Positions 1-10,231 of a DNA stretch of 64,000 nucleotides are shown here, in pieces. A program made the position numbers and the translations under genes. Positions within the stretch are counted from its first letter, which is position 1. The number at the start of each line of letters is the position of its first letter. The notes below the pieces were generated by a model. That model saw only the letters and a program-made list of their open reading frames with translations, made no database searches and was not told where the DNA came from. The stretch is from Strigamia acuminata (lineage: Eukaryota; Arthropoda; Chilopoda; Geophilomorpha; Linotaeniidae): contig OX442314.1 of the NCBI GenBank assembly GCA_949358305.1, forward strand, positions 13,323,060-13,387,059. Direction: 5' to 3'.

Positions 1-254
1 AAATATTTAAAAAATAGAGCAAGAGGGAGCTCTAAATGTGAATAACAATGTCATGATTCTCAACTCATTAATATATCATATGAATAATTGTCACTTGAAC
101 AGATATCACATTTTTATTATTGGCAGTACTGTATACATTGAAATTAAAAAGAAATGAAATGAATTATGGTCTTCTCTCGCTTCTCGAAATATGGAAATTC
201 GAATCTAACTCTGAATTATCACAGGCTTACTCTTTAATTTCCTTCCAGAGAAAG

Positions 255-1844
255 TCAATTCTCTAACCACTGCATCCAAACATAACAAATAAGATCATAA
301 TCATCCGAATCTCTATAAAAAGAATTGAAGTTTACCTTGTGAAGACGACTTAAAGTTCGACTCAACGCTTCCGCTAACATCTCATCCGCACCTTCCAATA
401 TCGGTTTATTTCCTAAAACCAAGTGAGACGTCATTTTTGTAAATTTGCTGAAAAGAGAACGCTCATTAACCATAAATCATATTTAATGTTAAAATTAAAT
501 TACCACGAATTCAATTGACGACTTGCAATAAATGCAGATCGAAATAGATCATTTGAAAGTCTAGACAGATTGAAACTCATCTTGATGTAATGTAATTGTG
601 TAACAGGGTGGATGAGTTTCTTAGCCCGAGATGTAGTTGAAATACACAAGTCACGAATTGAATTTCTCAATTGATACATTTCTCGAAATGCGACTTGGTT
701 AGTGCCCGACACGGACACATCCACTAGGATCCGTTTCATCTCTTGAAACAAGAAATTTGAAGCCAACATGGAAACCGAACAAACCATGGTCGAATCGTGT
801 AAATTCGTACATACATCAATGTAATGCAAAGCGGCAGCGACGTTTATGCTCTTACCACTCCGTATCGCTGTATCATACGTCGAGGGTGAGCATTTAAGAT
901 GATTGCAATAATCGTAATTAGCGGGATAGAGTACATCGTTGACAGTGACTTCTTCAGCTAAGCTAGCAATCATGGCGTTGATGTGTCTCGAATAAAGCAA
1001 AGAAGCGACGGCAGAGTGCACTTCTTCACTTGGTAACAACATTACGGCATCTTGGAAAGCTTCAAGTGATGCTTTATAATTACTTTCATACCCCAAATAA
1101 TGGCCCTTCAATAAGAGTAGTGCAGCATCAAATCAAAGTAGATAACTTCCGTTTCCAAATTCTTTGAATATGGACATATTTTTAAATATCTTTCTCTCAT
1201 TTCTCATTCTGTCGTAGAGCAGCTTTATTACACTATTTGTATATCCATATTCCCGAAAGAAGTCCGATATTTTCTGCAAATATCCATTTTTATTTGCACA
1301 GAAGTCGTGCATCCAACCGCCTAAAACTTTAACTGTCTGCGAAAAATATAATTTGAAATGTATATTTTGTTTTGCACTTGTCGATAAATCTTACCTCTTC
1401 TTCACTCTGTGTAAGGGAATTGACCACTTTTGTTTTCCACTGCACGTTTCTCAAATCTACGCCTAATTGTTCGATGTGTTCGAAGACGCTTTCATAAATT
1501 TTGCCATTATCAAAATTGTCAACAAAATTGAAAGTATGGAACTCGTTGATCCATTCGTCGAATCGCTTTTGAAACATTTCCGACAGTTTTTCGCCTTTTT
1601 TCATTTCCGTGAAAATCGTATGTTTGTTTGCATCGTACTTATAATCGTATTCCGCCCGATTTGCCGGATCGAATAGCGTGATTTTAGCTTTGTTTAAATT
1701 TTTCATCCATTCTTCACTTCCTCCCTTGTCTGGATGCGCCATTAACGCCCTAATCCGCCATACCTTCTTAATCTCCGTAAATGTGGCGTCGCTTCGAACG
1801 CCAAGTAGAGCGTACAAGTCTATATCGTCACTTGTTTCGGACAT
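255..1844 (-). pseudogene. D1: truncated J-domain protein paralog with one nonsense codon
   Basis: Three exons can be read: 1844-1395 (150 codons), 1336-504 and 447-255, separated by GT-AG introns of 58 and 56 bp at the same places as in the paralogs at 10232-11803 and 21605-23293. Exon 1 starts MSETSDD and contains a J domain (residues about 9-70) with the HPD motif used by J proteins to stimulate Hsp70 ATPase. Exon 2 is a helical, TPR-like region. A TGA at 1135-1133 replaces the CGA of the paralogs, 67 codons into exon 2, so the product would end near residue 217. The frame is otherwise open to the TAA at 255, where about 491 residues would be reached. The last ~750 residues of the full-length family are absent. 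A single recent lesion is the simplest reading; a sequencing or assembly error is the alternative. Confidence 0.7.
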
Positions 1845-2099
1845 TATATTTTTTCAATCTGAAATGTAAATTATATAATTCAATCACTGTACCAATCTAC
1901 GTGTAATCAACCTAAGTTCGTTTTTTTAAATACATAAATTACGATTTTATCTGCACGCTAAGTAAAATAAAGATACCGTTTCTATTTTCCCGAATTTAAA
2001 ACTATTCGTCCGCAATATTGTTGAAATAAAGGTTATGTCTAACTTCACCGACCTCAGGCCTTCAGATGAGTTGATTAAAAAATCTAAACAATTTGAAAA

Positions 2100-2340
2100 G
2101 TTTTACTTACTTTTGTACCCGAACTGCATTCAACCAACTCCTCCAAGAAGTGAGTATTTTTCTCTTCTCCGTCCGGTCCCTTGGTTAACGTATGTGACGT
2201 CATACCCATTATCCACGAGCTTACGCCGGGTACATCCACAAGTAGAGACGTGTCCATGGGGGATGGCGAAGGGGGAACAAAGGTGCAGGTCACTTGCCAC
2301 TTGAACTCTTGGAAGTGACAATCAAGAGATTTTTTCATTT
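2100..2340 (-). pseudogene. Remnant of a UDP-glycosyltransferase-like first exon (copy 1)
   Basis: The minus strand spells, across more than one frame, a pattern like the N-terminus of UDP-glycosyltransferases: a hydrophobic strand (VTCTFVP), PSP, a GHV-like step, then SG-Y-DVTYV, KGPDGEE and LEELVECSSGTK. The exon ends at a good donor, GTAAGT, at 2110-2105. At least one frameshift separates the GHV part from the LEEL part, so the copy cannot code for a whole exon. Related remnants lie near 9005-9200, 12075-12300 and 23426-23650, always upstream of a truncated J-domain gene. The family assignment is from pattern memory, not a search. Confidence 0.45.
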
Positions 2341-2830
2341 TAGCAAGTATGTGACAAAACTCATTTTAGCAAATTAAAATTCGACGTTGACACGATCCTC
2401 CAAAACACCAAATTTGACTTGATGAACAAGGAAAAAACATCAAAGCCAACAGCAAATGTCTGTTGCTTTTTCTCCCACGTCGGTACCCATTGATCGTAAC
2501 CGGTATCCCTTTGTACAAGGATTAAAGGATTAAAAACCAAACTGTTCCCCACCACACGGTTCGCCCCTTTTCCTCCCCATATCGCCTCCTGATTTACGAC
2601 CTTAAATTGAGATTTAATTTTTTACTTTATTTGATTATTTATAAATATTACTACCTCATAGTTCAAATCCAAGAATAATTCTATCAGTAATATATGAACG
2701 AATAGGATATGATTTCAATAGTCCGGGATCAGATGATGAAAGGTATGTTAAATTCGAACATTTTGAAATGATCAGAACGTCTGGAAAGTCGTAAAATATA
2801 ATATAATAAAAAAATAAGAGACAGGGAGAG
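2340..2830. other. Non-coding spacer
   Basis: I see no gene here. The stretch is a copy of the spacer at about 12300-12650. The site CATATCGCC at 2579-2587 is the uninterrupted (empty) version of the place where the inverted-repeat element at 12369-12559 has inserted. Confidence 0.5.
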
Positions 2831-4200
2831 CAATGAACAATGGAAATAACGATGTCATGATTCTGAATTCGGTATTTTTAATTTGAACAGCACATCGCAT
2901 TTTTATTATTCACATACGCATACGTTGATTAAAAAAAGAAATGAAATAAATTATGGTTTTCCCCCGCTTGTCGCAATGTGAAAACTCGAATCCTGACTTA
3001 TCATAAATTTATATCACCGTGTTCGTCTTTCTTCCAGTAAGTCATTTCTGTGATTGCAATCATCCGAATTTCTACAATTGAAGCTTACCTTGAGCAGACG
3101 ACTTAAATTTCGACTCAATGCATCAGCCAGCTTCTTATCCGCACCTTCCAATATCGGTTTAAAAACAAATACATCATTTATGCAAATTTGCGGCAAACAG
3201 TGGCGCAGTACCGCTCGTTATTTGATCTACATGTTGATCATTTTCACCGTACGGAAACTGCATCGTGCGCAAGATGGCGTACACGGCTCCGTGGAAACGT
3301 GCAGAATCTGCAAAATGGGCCCCAAGGCGACCGAACGACCGTCATCAACAACCAACTCCGGTTTATTAAATGTTTAATTAAAATTTCAAAAAAAAAAAAA
3401 GGAACACCCCGATCAGTCCCGGCGCCGACGGACGTTGAATGTACGAATCCAAATGTTTCGTCAAGCCATTTGAAGTGGTAGAAACGGTTAAAACGGCTAA
3501 AACGGCGGATGTCCATGAGCAAACTCCAAAGACAATTGCCTGTTACCTTCTCGTCCTCGCAGTTGCTGACGGCCAACAAAATCAAATCTTTGTTCTGCAG
3601 GTTGTACGGGTCCAACACATTTAACTCCGGCTCGTGCGTCCCTCTGATGCTAAAGTTACATAATGCAATTTATTGTGTTTTAGGCAATCTTCTCGTCTGA
3701 AAGTTTTAAATCACCAAATCACTAATCACCAATTGCTGTCTTTATTTTTTTCCCCACTTTTTCTTCGTGCTGTGATCAAAACTCAAACTGATTAAATTTT
3801 ATAATTACAAAAACAAAACTTTTTACTTTTAACGCATTAAAATTTTTAGAATGACTATGAAAATGTAAAAGTCAATCATAAATGGGATAACTGAAAAAAC
3901 AAGAACGTCAACAACTTGGTCAATGTCTTCTTTGTCAACAGAATTCTTCTTAAAAATTTTTCCAAAGATTTTCCGAATGATATTTTTCATTGTCGCCGAA
4001 ATTTCGAAACATTGAATCACAATACTGGATGAAAGGATAGGGTTAAGTTAAACTCAATATTCATTCATTTTAAAGTAACAATAAATACAGTTTCGATTGT
4101 TCCATTGTTAAAATTGCAAAGAAATCATTTAAATTAATATGCTGCCTCTTCATCTGCACGAGTCCAGCCAGATCAGACCTGATGCATACAACCAACTCCT
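2830..4200 (-). repeat. Block G, copy 1: degenerate duplicated gene block
   Basis: This block recurs at 12650-14190 and, in part, at 6440-7140. On the minus strand it contains, in order: a broken piece of exon a (near 4190-4080); exon b, a small membrane ORF (4020-3829); exon c (about 3650-3420), an open stretch with the conserved words DPYNLQNKDLILL, RRFSRFNRFYHF and KWLDETFGFVHS; and a fragment (3196-3014) like the start of family-D exon 3 (FKPILEGADKKL, SRNLSRLLKV). Exon c is preceded by an AG acceptor in each copy and keeps the same frame in two copies, which points to a former coding exon. I do not recognise its family. Confidence 0.45.
3829..4020 (-). CDS. Small membrane ORF of block G (copy 1), 63 aa
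   Basis: A 63-residue frame with a basic amphipathic N-terminal half (ATMKNIIRKIFGKIFKK), an acidic link (KEDIDQVVDVLV) and a hydrophobic C-terminal segment (VIPFMIDFYIFIVILKILM) that could span a membrane. It matches the ORF at 6713-6904 with many amino-acid changes but no frameshift, and the third copy (about 13837-13676) stays open from the internal methionine. It may be one exon of the block G gene or a short protein of its own. An Asp inside the hydrophobic segment is unusual and is absent from the other two copies. Confidence 0.3.
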   Translation of the reverse strand: MIQCFEISATMKNIIRKIFGKIFKKNSVDKEDIDQVVDVLVFSVIPFMIDFYIFIVILKILMR

Positions 4201-4277
4201 CCAAGAACTTTTTAAGTAGCTAGAACCGAAGACACAAGAGGGTTTAAAACCAAAGTGACCAAACTGGCCCTTAAAAA

Positions 4278-5162
4278 TTAAATGAACGTCTTTATCTTCT
4301 GTAACGCGGTAGTCAGAGCATCCGACAGTAAAGTAATCTGTTTCGTCAGTCTCTCCAAATCAAGTTGCGGATCTTCCGGTTTGGCTGGTTGGTCGACCTC
4401 CAAGAGTGTCTTTTCCAACGTTTGTTGGGTCGTCCGAATTCGCCAATCCACCTCAGACGGGGAATTTTTTCCCAGGAGAAACAATGGAGCAGGTGGTTCC
4501 TCCACACCGTGTCCTTCGGGGTTAACCGGGTAATTGCATTTATGACATAAAGCCCAACGTCGGGCACCATCGGAGCGTGCACTCATTACTATCGTATCTT
4601 TTATTCCTTCCAACCATGGGGTTGGCCGTGGACGCTTGCCCTCGCCCCGGCAATTGACACATGCCATTAGATGTTGCCCACCGATTGCACCACCTAGCCA
4701 CCCACTGCCTGTGCAGAGGGGACAGAACACAAACTGCCTCGTGTCAAACTTAGGCAAGAGATGGTGACGACCATGAGCGATGTCATCGATACATTTTGCC
4801 CAACGTTTCTCCAGTAATTCGGCTTGTGCAGCAGTAGTCAATGGCTCGAATGCTTGCCATGTTACAGCCGTGTCCATAGAAGATCCTAAAGTCGATTCTC
4901 TCATTGGTTCCTCATGTACGGACGAGGTGAGAGGGCTGCTTGAGGAAAAACGGAGAGGTCCACGTGGTTTCACGAAATTTTCCCCGTTGTACGTGACCGC
5001 ATGCTCTCTGTTGACAGGTTCTTCGCCGTAATTGCACAAATATTTTGGTAGTGGTCCCTCATATCCGGACCCAAGCGGTTGCATGTTGCTACGTTTCCTT
5101 GGATCTCCTACGGTATTTTGCGGGAGGTAGTGCCATGTCTGGTAGGATCGATGAGAATACAT
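4278..5162 (-). CDS. Hypothetical 294-aa protein with two CxxCxGxG zinc-binding repeats
   Basis: An intronless frame starts MYSHRSYQ and ends with TAA at 4278. Residues about 145-178 contain two CxxCxGxG units (CPLCTGSG and CVNCRGEG), the repeat that binds zinc in type I DnaJ proteins, followed by a further CxxC (CHKC) near residue 207. A predicted coiled coil (DLERLTKQITLL and onward) forms the C-terminus. The N-terminal 130 residues are polar and Pro/Ser rich. The ORF is clearly richer in G+C than its flanks and is missing from the sister blocks at 13-14 kb, so it looks inserted: a captured gene, a retrocopy or a transposon-derived ORF are all possible. I do not recognise the family, and type I DnaJ normally has four such units, not two. 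Confidence 0.55.
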   Translation of the reverse strand: MYSHRSYQTWHYLPQNTVGDPRKRSNMQPLGSGYEGPLPKYLCNYGEEPVNREHAVTYNGENFVKPRGPLRFSSSSPLTSSVHEEPMRESTLGSSMDTAVTWQAFEPLTTAAQAELLEKRWAKCIDDIAHGRHHLLPKFDTRQFVFCPLCTGSGWLGGAIGGQHLMACVNCRGEGKRPRPTPWLEGIKDTIVMSARSDGARRWALCHKCNYPVNPEGHGVEEPPAPLFLLGKNSPSEVDWRIRTTQQTLEKTLLEVDQPAKPEDPQLDLERLTKQITLLSDALTTALQKIKTFI

Positions 5163-6440
5163 CTAGACCAAAGCAGTAAAATGCGAGAAATAAAATAACC
5201 AAAATTTGTAATCCAACAACATCGATAGGAGAAATGGTCTATTGGAGCCAGGTCACCCACCGCAAGTATCAGTTAAAACAGTACAAAGGCTACGTTATTT
5301 AATGTAAATAATAAATAAATAAAACCGATTTGTCGTGTGAAAATCTACGTTGGAAATAGCAAAATCTTTCACGCCATCTAATGGCGGATTTTAGCGTAAC
5401 TAGCTTTATCATAAAAGCGCGCCCTGGTATGAGAACATTCCCACGGCGCCATTTTTAATGAGAAAAATACTCGCGAATCTTCCGAAATATTTTATACCGA
5501 TCCCAAATTACTCCCGTACTCTACTGATACATATTTTAACTGACCACCCATAGCCTTTTTTTGTAAAGTTTTAACTCTAAATAATCGTGATGTTCTCACT
5601 GATCAAAACTTACGGTTGGAAGTGCGTCTGTGAGTCTGTGAGAGTGCACGTGTTGATGATCTGAGTCCCGACTAAATAAAAAGAAAACGATTTTGTGATC
5701 GAGCGATCATGATTCAACACCCGAATCCAATCCACACTATTCTTTATATTGACTTACAGATAACGAAACAGGTTGAACAATTGGCGGCTGAGCGACGATG
5801 TCACGAAAACCGAAACTAACTTTGGCTGAAGTCATAGAAAATGAATTTAGTAGCAGGTAGATTTATCACCTGATCAAATAATTCGTACAAAGTTACCGAT
5901 TATTCCGAAGAACAGATCCAACTGTTGAGGAGAAAAATCCAAAGCGTGTTTGTGAGATGGAACCAATGCCGACCGAACAATCTCGAAGAGTGAGTCAGTG
6001 GGCCAGTAAGTCGCACGAGAGTGACAAGTGAAAACAAAGGGAGGTGAGTTCCGGAGTGAGAGTTATTCCGAGTGACGTCAAAGAGTCTCACTCTATGCAG
6101 ACAATGAGGACAAGGTTTTGATGAGGGGAGAAATTCAGAGCTCGATATTTAATCCGGAAGTTACAAAAGTGGAGCCAAACTCTTTCTTTTTATCCTAATA
6201 AAATAATACGGTTGAAAATGTATTATGACGAGGAGAATATCCTTCAAGTTAACAAATTTTTTTGCACGAAATTAATTTTCTGAAGCTCACAATGTATATT
6301 TTAAAACTGACTGACAAGAGATCGGAATTAAAGTAAACAATACACCAGATATTTTTTGATTAAAAGGTGATAAGTTAATTAGTTTCTATTTAATACAAAG
6401 ATTGCACGAAATTTCCTGTAAAGCGCGGGTTTTAAGTCCT
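5163..6440. other. Intergenic region with no convincing gene
   Basis: No open frame here looks coding. It may hold the 5' region of the 294-aa minus-strand ORF: bases 5330-5560 are richer in G+C and contain GCGCGCCC and GGCGCCATTTTT, which look promoter-like. No TIR, LTR or RNA gene was seen. Confidence 0.35.
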
Positions 6441-7140
6441 TGCTTTGTTCGCCATCCATCAACACATTTAAGTCCGGCTCGTCGGCCCCTTTGATGCTAA
6501 AGTTACATAATGCAATTTATTGTGTTTCAGGCACAACCTAAAAACAAAAATCCGACTTATTCAGAAATAATCTTCTCGTCGGAAAGTTTTAAATCACCAA
6601 ATCACTAATCACCAATTGCTGTCTTTATTTATTTTCCACACTTTTTCTTCGTGCTGTGATAAAAATTCAAACTGATTAAATTTAATAATTGGAAAAACAA
6701 AACTTTTTACTTTTAACGTATTAAATATTTTAGAATGACTATGAAAATGTAAAAGACAATCATAAATGGGATGATGGATTTAACAAGAACGTCAATAACT
6801 TGGTCAATGTCTTCTGCGTCAAAAGAACTCTTCTTGATAATTTTTCCAAAGATATTCCGAATGATATTTTTCATTGTCGCCGAAATTTCGAAACATTGAA
6901 TCACAATTCTGGATGAAAGGATAGGGTTAAGTTAAACTCAATATTCATCCATTTTAAAGTAACAATAAATACAGTTCCATTGTTTCGCCCTTTAAAAATT
7001 GCAAAGAAATCATTTAAATTAATATGCTGGCCCTTCATCTGCAAGAGTGAACCGTCCAGCCAGACCAGACCTGATGATACAGAAAATTGAGTTGTTATTT
7101 TAAGAATTTCCTTCTCAGTTTGTAACATCAAATATAGTTT
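6440..7140 (-). repeat. Block G, copy 2 (partial)
   Basis: A second copy of the duplicated block. Minus-strand order: exon a (7131-6930; words VSSGLVWLDGSLLQ and LNDFFAIFKGRNNG), exon b (6904-6713, small membrane ORF) and only the first few codons of exon c (about 6510-6440). The word order and frames match copies at 2830-4200 and 12650-14190. Exon a is open here but frame-shifted at its end in the copy at 13890-14084. Function unknown. Confidence 0.4.
6713..6904 (-). CDS. Small membrane ORF of block G (copy 2), 63 aa
   Basis: The best-preserved version of the small ORF: amphipathic basic N-terminus, acidic DAEDIDQV link, then a hydrophobic stretch from SIIPFMIVF to ILKYLIR without the acidic residue present in copy 1. 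It starts at an ATG directly after exon a. Conservation of the frame between copies despite many base changes is the only evidence that it codes; there is no known family. Confidence 0.35.
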   Translation of the reverse strand: MIQCFEISATMKNIIRNIFGKIIKKSSFDAEDIDQVIDVLVKSIIPFMIVFYIFIVILKYLIR

Positions 7141-7797
7141 TCTTTACTTACATAGTGGCATTTGAAAAAAATATTAAATACATAACCGCAAACATATAGG
7201 TATAAGGTGCATAAAAAGCAAGTGATAATAAAGTCGAAAGACATCACTGTCGAAAATATCCTCATCAAGGGTTTTCTTTTCTTTGAAGCCATATAGTATA
7301 GTTACATTCATTTTAAATTAGCTGTTAAATCTGAAAATTGACAATTACTTAACTCCCATACCCCAAAAAAATAGAAAATTAAATTAAATTTACTTGAGAA
7401 GTATCATACTCGTGTTTGAACAAATCTTCTAGGCGGACTGTAAGTATAACTAGACATTAATTCATCCGGTTATTGATAACTACGTGTAGTTAAATACTTA
7501 CTTTATTCGGTTATTTATATATATCGCTAAAACATACAGTGTAAACACAAGGATAACTGCAGGAGTGATATGAAAGAATAGGATATGGAATAAAAAGCGA
7601 GCTAGTCTATCAAGCAGTGACTGTTCATATTCATCATGATTCATGAAATAGCATTCTTTGAATTTTCCAAATTTCACGGCGAGAATTTCAAGAATTTCGA
7701 GGAGAACTAAAAATGTAAAATCCTTAATTATTTTTTATAATCTAACTTAGTGACAATAAAAACCATATTTCATTAATTAATATACATGTACTTATTA
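7141..7797. other. Duplicated spacer; holds the empty site of the LTR element
   Basis: No gene seen. Bases 7231-7320 match the sequence on both sides of the LTR element at 14192-21104: the words GACATCACTGTC and CCTCATCAA run on without interruption here, so this is the pre-insertion form of that locus. Confidence 0.6.
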
Positions 7798-7998
7798 TTA
7801 GTGGCGGGATCGCGTAATCACATACAGAAAGAACAGCAAGCAGATGAATGGTAGAATATAATTAAAAAATGAATATTTAACTATCCCGATAATAATAGAT
7901 TTCAATAGCCCGCTGATAATAGATTTCACTATGAAGAAAATTGAAGAAATTATAGAGCTCAAATCATGCTCAACCGGCGGTTCATATGGCGTGTCCAT
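7798..7998 (-). CDS. Possible 66-aa hydrophobic protein
   Basis: A frame starting MDTPYEPPVEHD followed by three hydrophobic stretches (SSIISSIFFIVKSIISG, IIIGIVKY, FNYILPFICLLFFLYVI) and a basic tail (TRSRH). It would be an integral membrane protein. A related but broken copy lies near 21180-21300, so the frame is not conserved there. AT-rich DNA easily gives such frames by chance, so this is weak. Confidence 0.2.
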   Translation of the reverse strand: MDTPYEPPVEHDLSSIISSIFFIVKSIISGLLKSIIIGIVKYSFFNYILPFICLLFFLYVITRSRH

Positions 7999-8379
7999 AC
8001 AGGGATCTGATGAAAGGTTTTAAATTCCAAAATGTATCAAATCTGCTTAACTTCATGATTAAAATGTCTGTAAATTAAATGTTGTCATAAAATGTTGTTA
8101 AAATTTAAAATGTAAAGCAACGAATAGTCAAAAAATAGAGCAAGAGGGAGCTGTAAACAATGTGAATAACAATGTCATTATTCTCAACTCATTAATGTAT
8201 CATATGAATAATTGTCACTTGAAGAGATGTCACATTTTTATTATTGGCAGTATAACTTACATTGAAATGAAAAAGAAATGAAATGAATTATGGTCTTCCC
8301 TCGCTTCTCGAAATATGGAAATTCGAATCTAACTCTGAATTATCACAGGCTTCCTCTTTAATTTTCTTCCAAAGAAAGT

Positions 8380-8812
8380 CAATTCTCTACCCACTGCATC
8401 CAAACATAACAAATATGATTACAATCATATTTCTTTATAGAAAGAATTGAAGTTTACCTTGTGAAGAAGACTTAAACTTCGACTCAACTTTTCCGCCAAC
8501 ATCTTTATCCGCATCTTCCAATATCGGTTTATTTCCTAACACCTAAAAACCAAGTGAGACGTCATTTTTTTTAAATTTGCTGAAACAGAAGGAAAAGATA
8601 ATGCTCATTAGCCATGAATCATATTTAATACTAAAATTAATTACCGGTAACACGAATTCAATTGATGCAGATCGAAATAGACAGATTGAAACTCATTTTG
8701 ATGAAATGTAATTGTGTAACAGGGTTGATGAGTTTTTTAGCCCGAGATGTAGTTGCAACACACAAGTCACGAATTAAATTTCTCTATTCATACATTTTTC
8801 GTAATGTGGTAA
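8380..8812 (-). pseudogene. D1b: fragment of a truncated J-domain gene (exon 2 end and exon 3)
   Basis: Minus-strand sequence matching the last part of exon 2 (words KLIHPVTQLHYI, SRAKKL in the paralogs) and the short exon 3 of the truncated D genes at 255-1844, 10232-11803 and 21605-23293. The match stops abruptly at about 8812 inside exon 2, with no J domain upstream, and internal bases are lost around 8660. It is a broken duplicate. Confidence 0.6.
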
Positions 8813-8929
8813 AGAAAAAAAAAATCCTTCCGTTTTCTATTTTCAGGAAATGTAAAACCACGGGTCGTGGTAACACCATCAGTCAACACCATGACAACTT
8901 CTTTTGATTAATTTTACATAACACCGCAA

Positions 8930-9200
8930 TAAATTCATTATTTCTTCCATCACCGATCTCAAAGAGTGGTCAAAAAATCTTAATAATTTGAAAAACTAAC
9001 ACTTACCCTTTACGCTCGGTGTATTCGATAAGTTTCTCACAAAAGTGACCTCTTTTTCTAGAACCGAAGATGCATGCTCGCGGATGCTGAAGACGTGTCC
9101 ATGTCCATAAGATAGGAGGAGAAGAACGTGGGTAAACAAAGATGCAGGTCACCGGTCATTTCTATTCTTGGAGTGTCAATAAACGGATTTTAGCAAGTAT
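8930..9200 (-). pseudogene. Remnant of a UDP-glycosyltransferase-like first exon (copy 2)
   Basis: Same segment as 2030-2340 and 23340-23650 but more decayed: the region before the exon (ATCACCGATCTC, AAAAAATCT), a donor-side ACTTACC at about 9001-9007 and the GTGTCCATG part are recognisable, while the middle is scrambled. A still shorter echo of the same exon lies near 9690-9760. Confidence 0.35.
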
Positions 9201-10060
9201 GTGACAACTCATTTTGGCAAATTAAAATTAGACGATGACAATGTCCTCCAAAACTTCAATTTGACCAGAGGCAAATATCTGCTATTTTTTTCAAGGTCGG
9301 CACCCGTTGGTATGGTCCGGTGACCCTTTTCCCAAGACTCACTAGAGGATTTAAAACCAATCAGCTGTAGTGCATTTGCCAGACTTGACGTAGCGAGTTT
9401 CCTTCAATGGAATGATCATGCCAACTTCTTTCTTCGCATAAAAAATACATAAAATTATGTGAAAAGAATTATGCACGCACAAAGATATATACAAAAGTAG
9501 ATGAATTTCTATCGTAACATCTTATCAATATCAGGAAGGATCAGGTCAAATTTGTTGATTTTTCATACGGTAATGTTGAAATAATGATGATTCAGAGCAT
9601 CTTTGGCAGTAATACGAATATATATACTGTACGTATATACGAATACATAGTCGGATCGTTAACGAAGGTATGAAGTGACTCTATTCTGCTAGATGCCTTT
9701 ATGGGGGATCGGAGAGGGAGAACAAATATGCAGTTTGCAGGTCACCTGCATTTGAATGACAATCAAGGGATTATAACAGTCATGTGAGTAAACTCATTCC
9801 AAGAAGCAAAATGAGAGATAATAACAGGTCCTCTAAAAAATTAAATTTGTCCAGATGAAACAAACGAAATAAACAAAAACAGAAAGTGACTGCCGGTTTT
9901 GTCCAAGGCTCATAAGATAATTAAAACCTAATTGACCACCAAACAAATTGAAATTATTACTGACTGCACTGAGCAGACATAGGCTTCATTAAATGGCTTA
10001 TTTCTCGAACAAATACCGCGCATTTTTATTTTAAAGATTTTTTTAAAAAATAGAGCAAGA
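9200..10060. other. Spacer without recognisable gene
   Basis: Mostly AT-rich unique sequence. A fragment near 9690-9780 repeats the UGT-like exon word order (GGGGGATCGG, AGAACAAA, GCAGGTCAC). Nothing else could be supported. Confidence 0.4.
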
Positions 10061-10231
10061 GGGAGCAATAAACAATGTCATAAACCTCAATCCATTAATA
10101 TGTGAATAATTAATTGTCAATTGAACAAATCATATTTTTATTATTGATTAAAAAAGAATAGAAACTTGAATTTAATTTATCTTAAACAATCCAGTTTGAT
10201 TGATTTTTAGCTTTCTTCAAGGAAGTCATTT

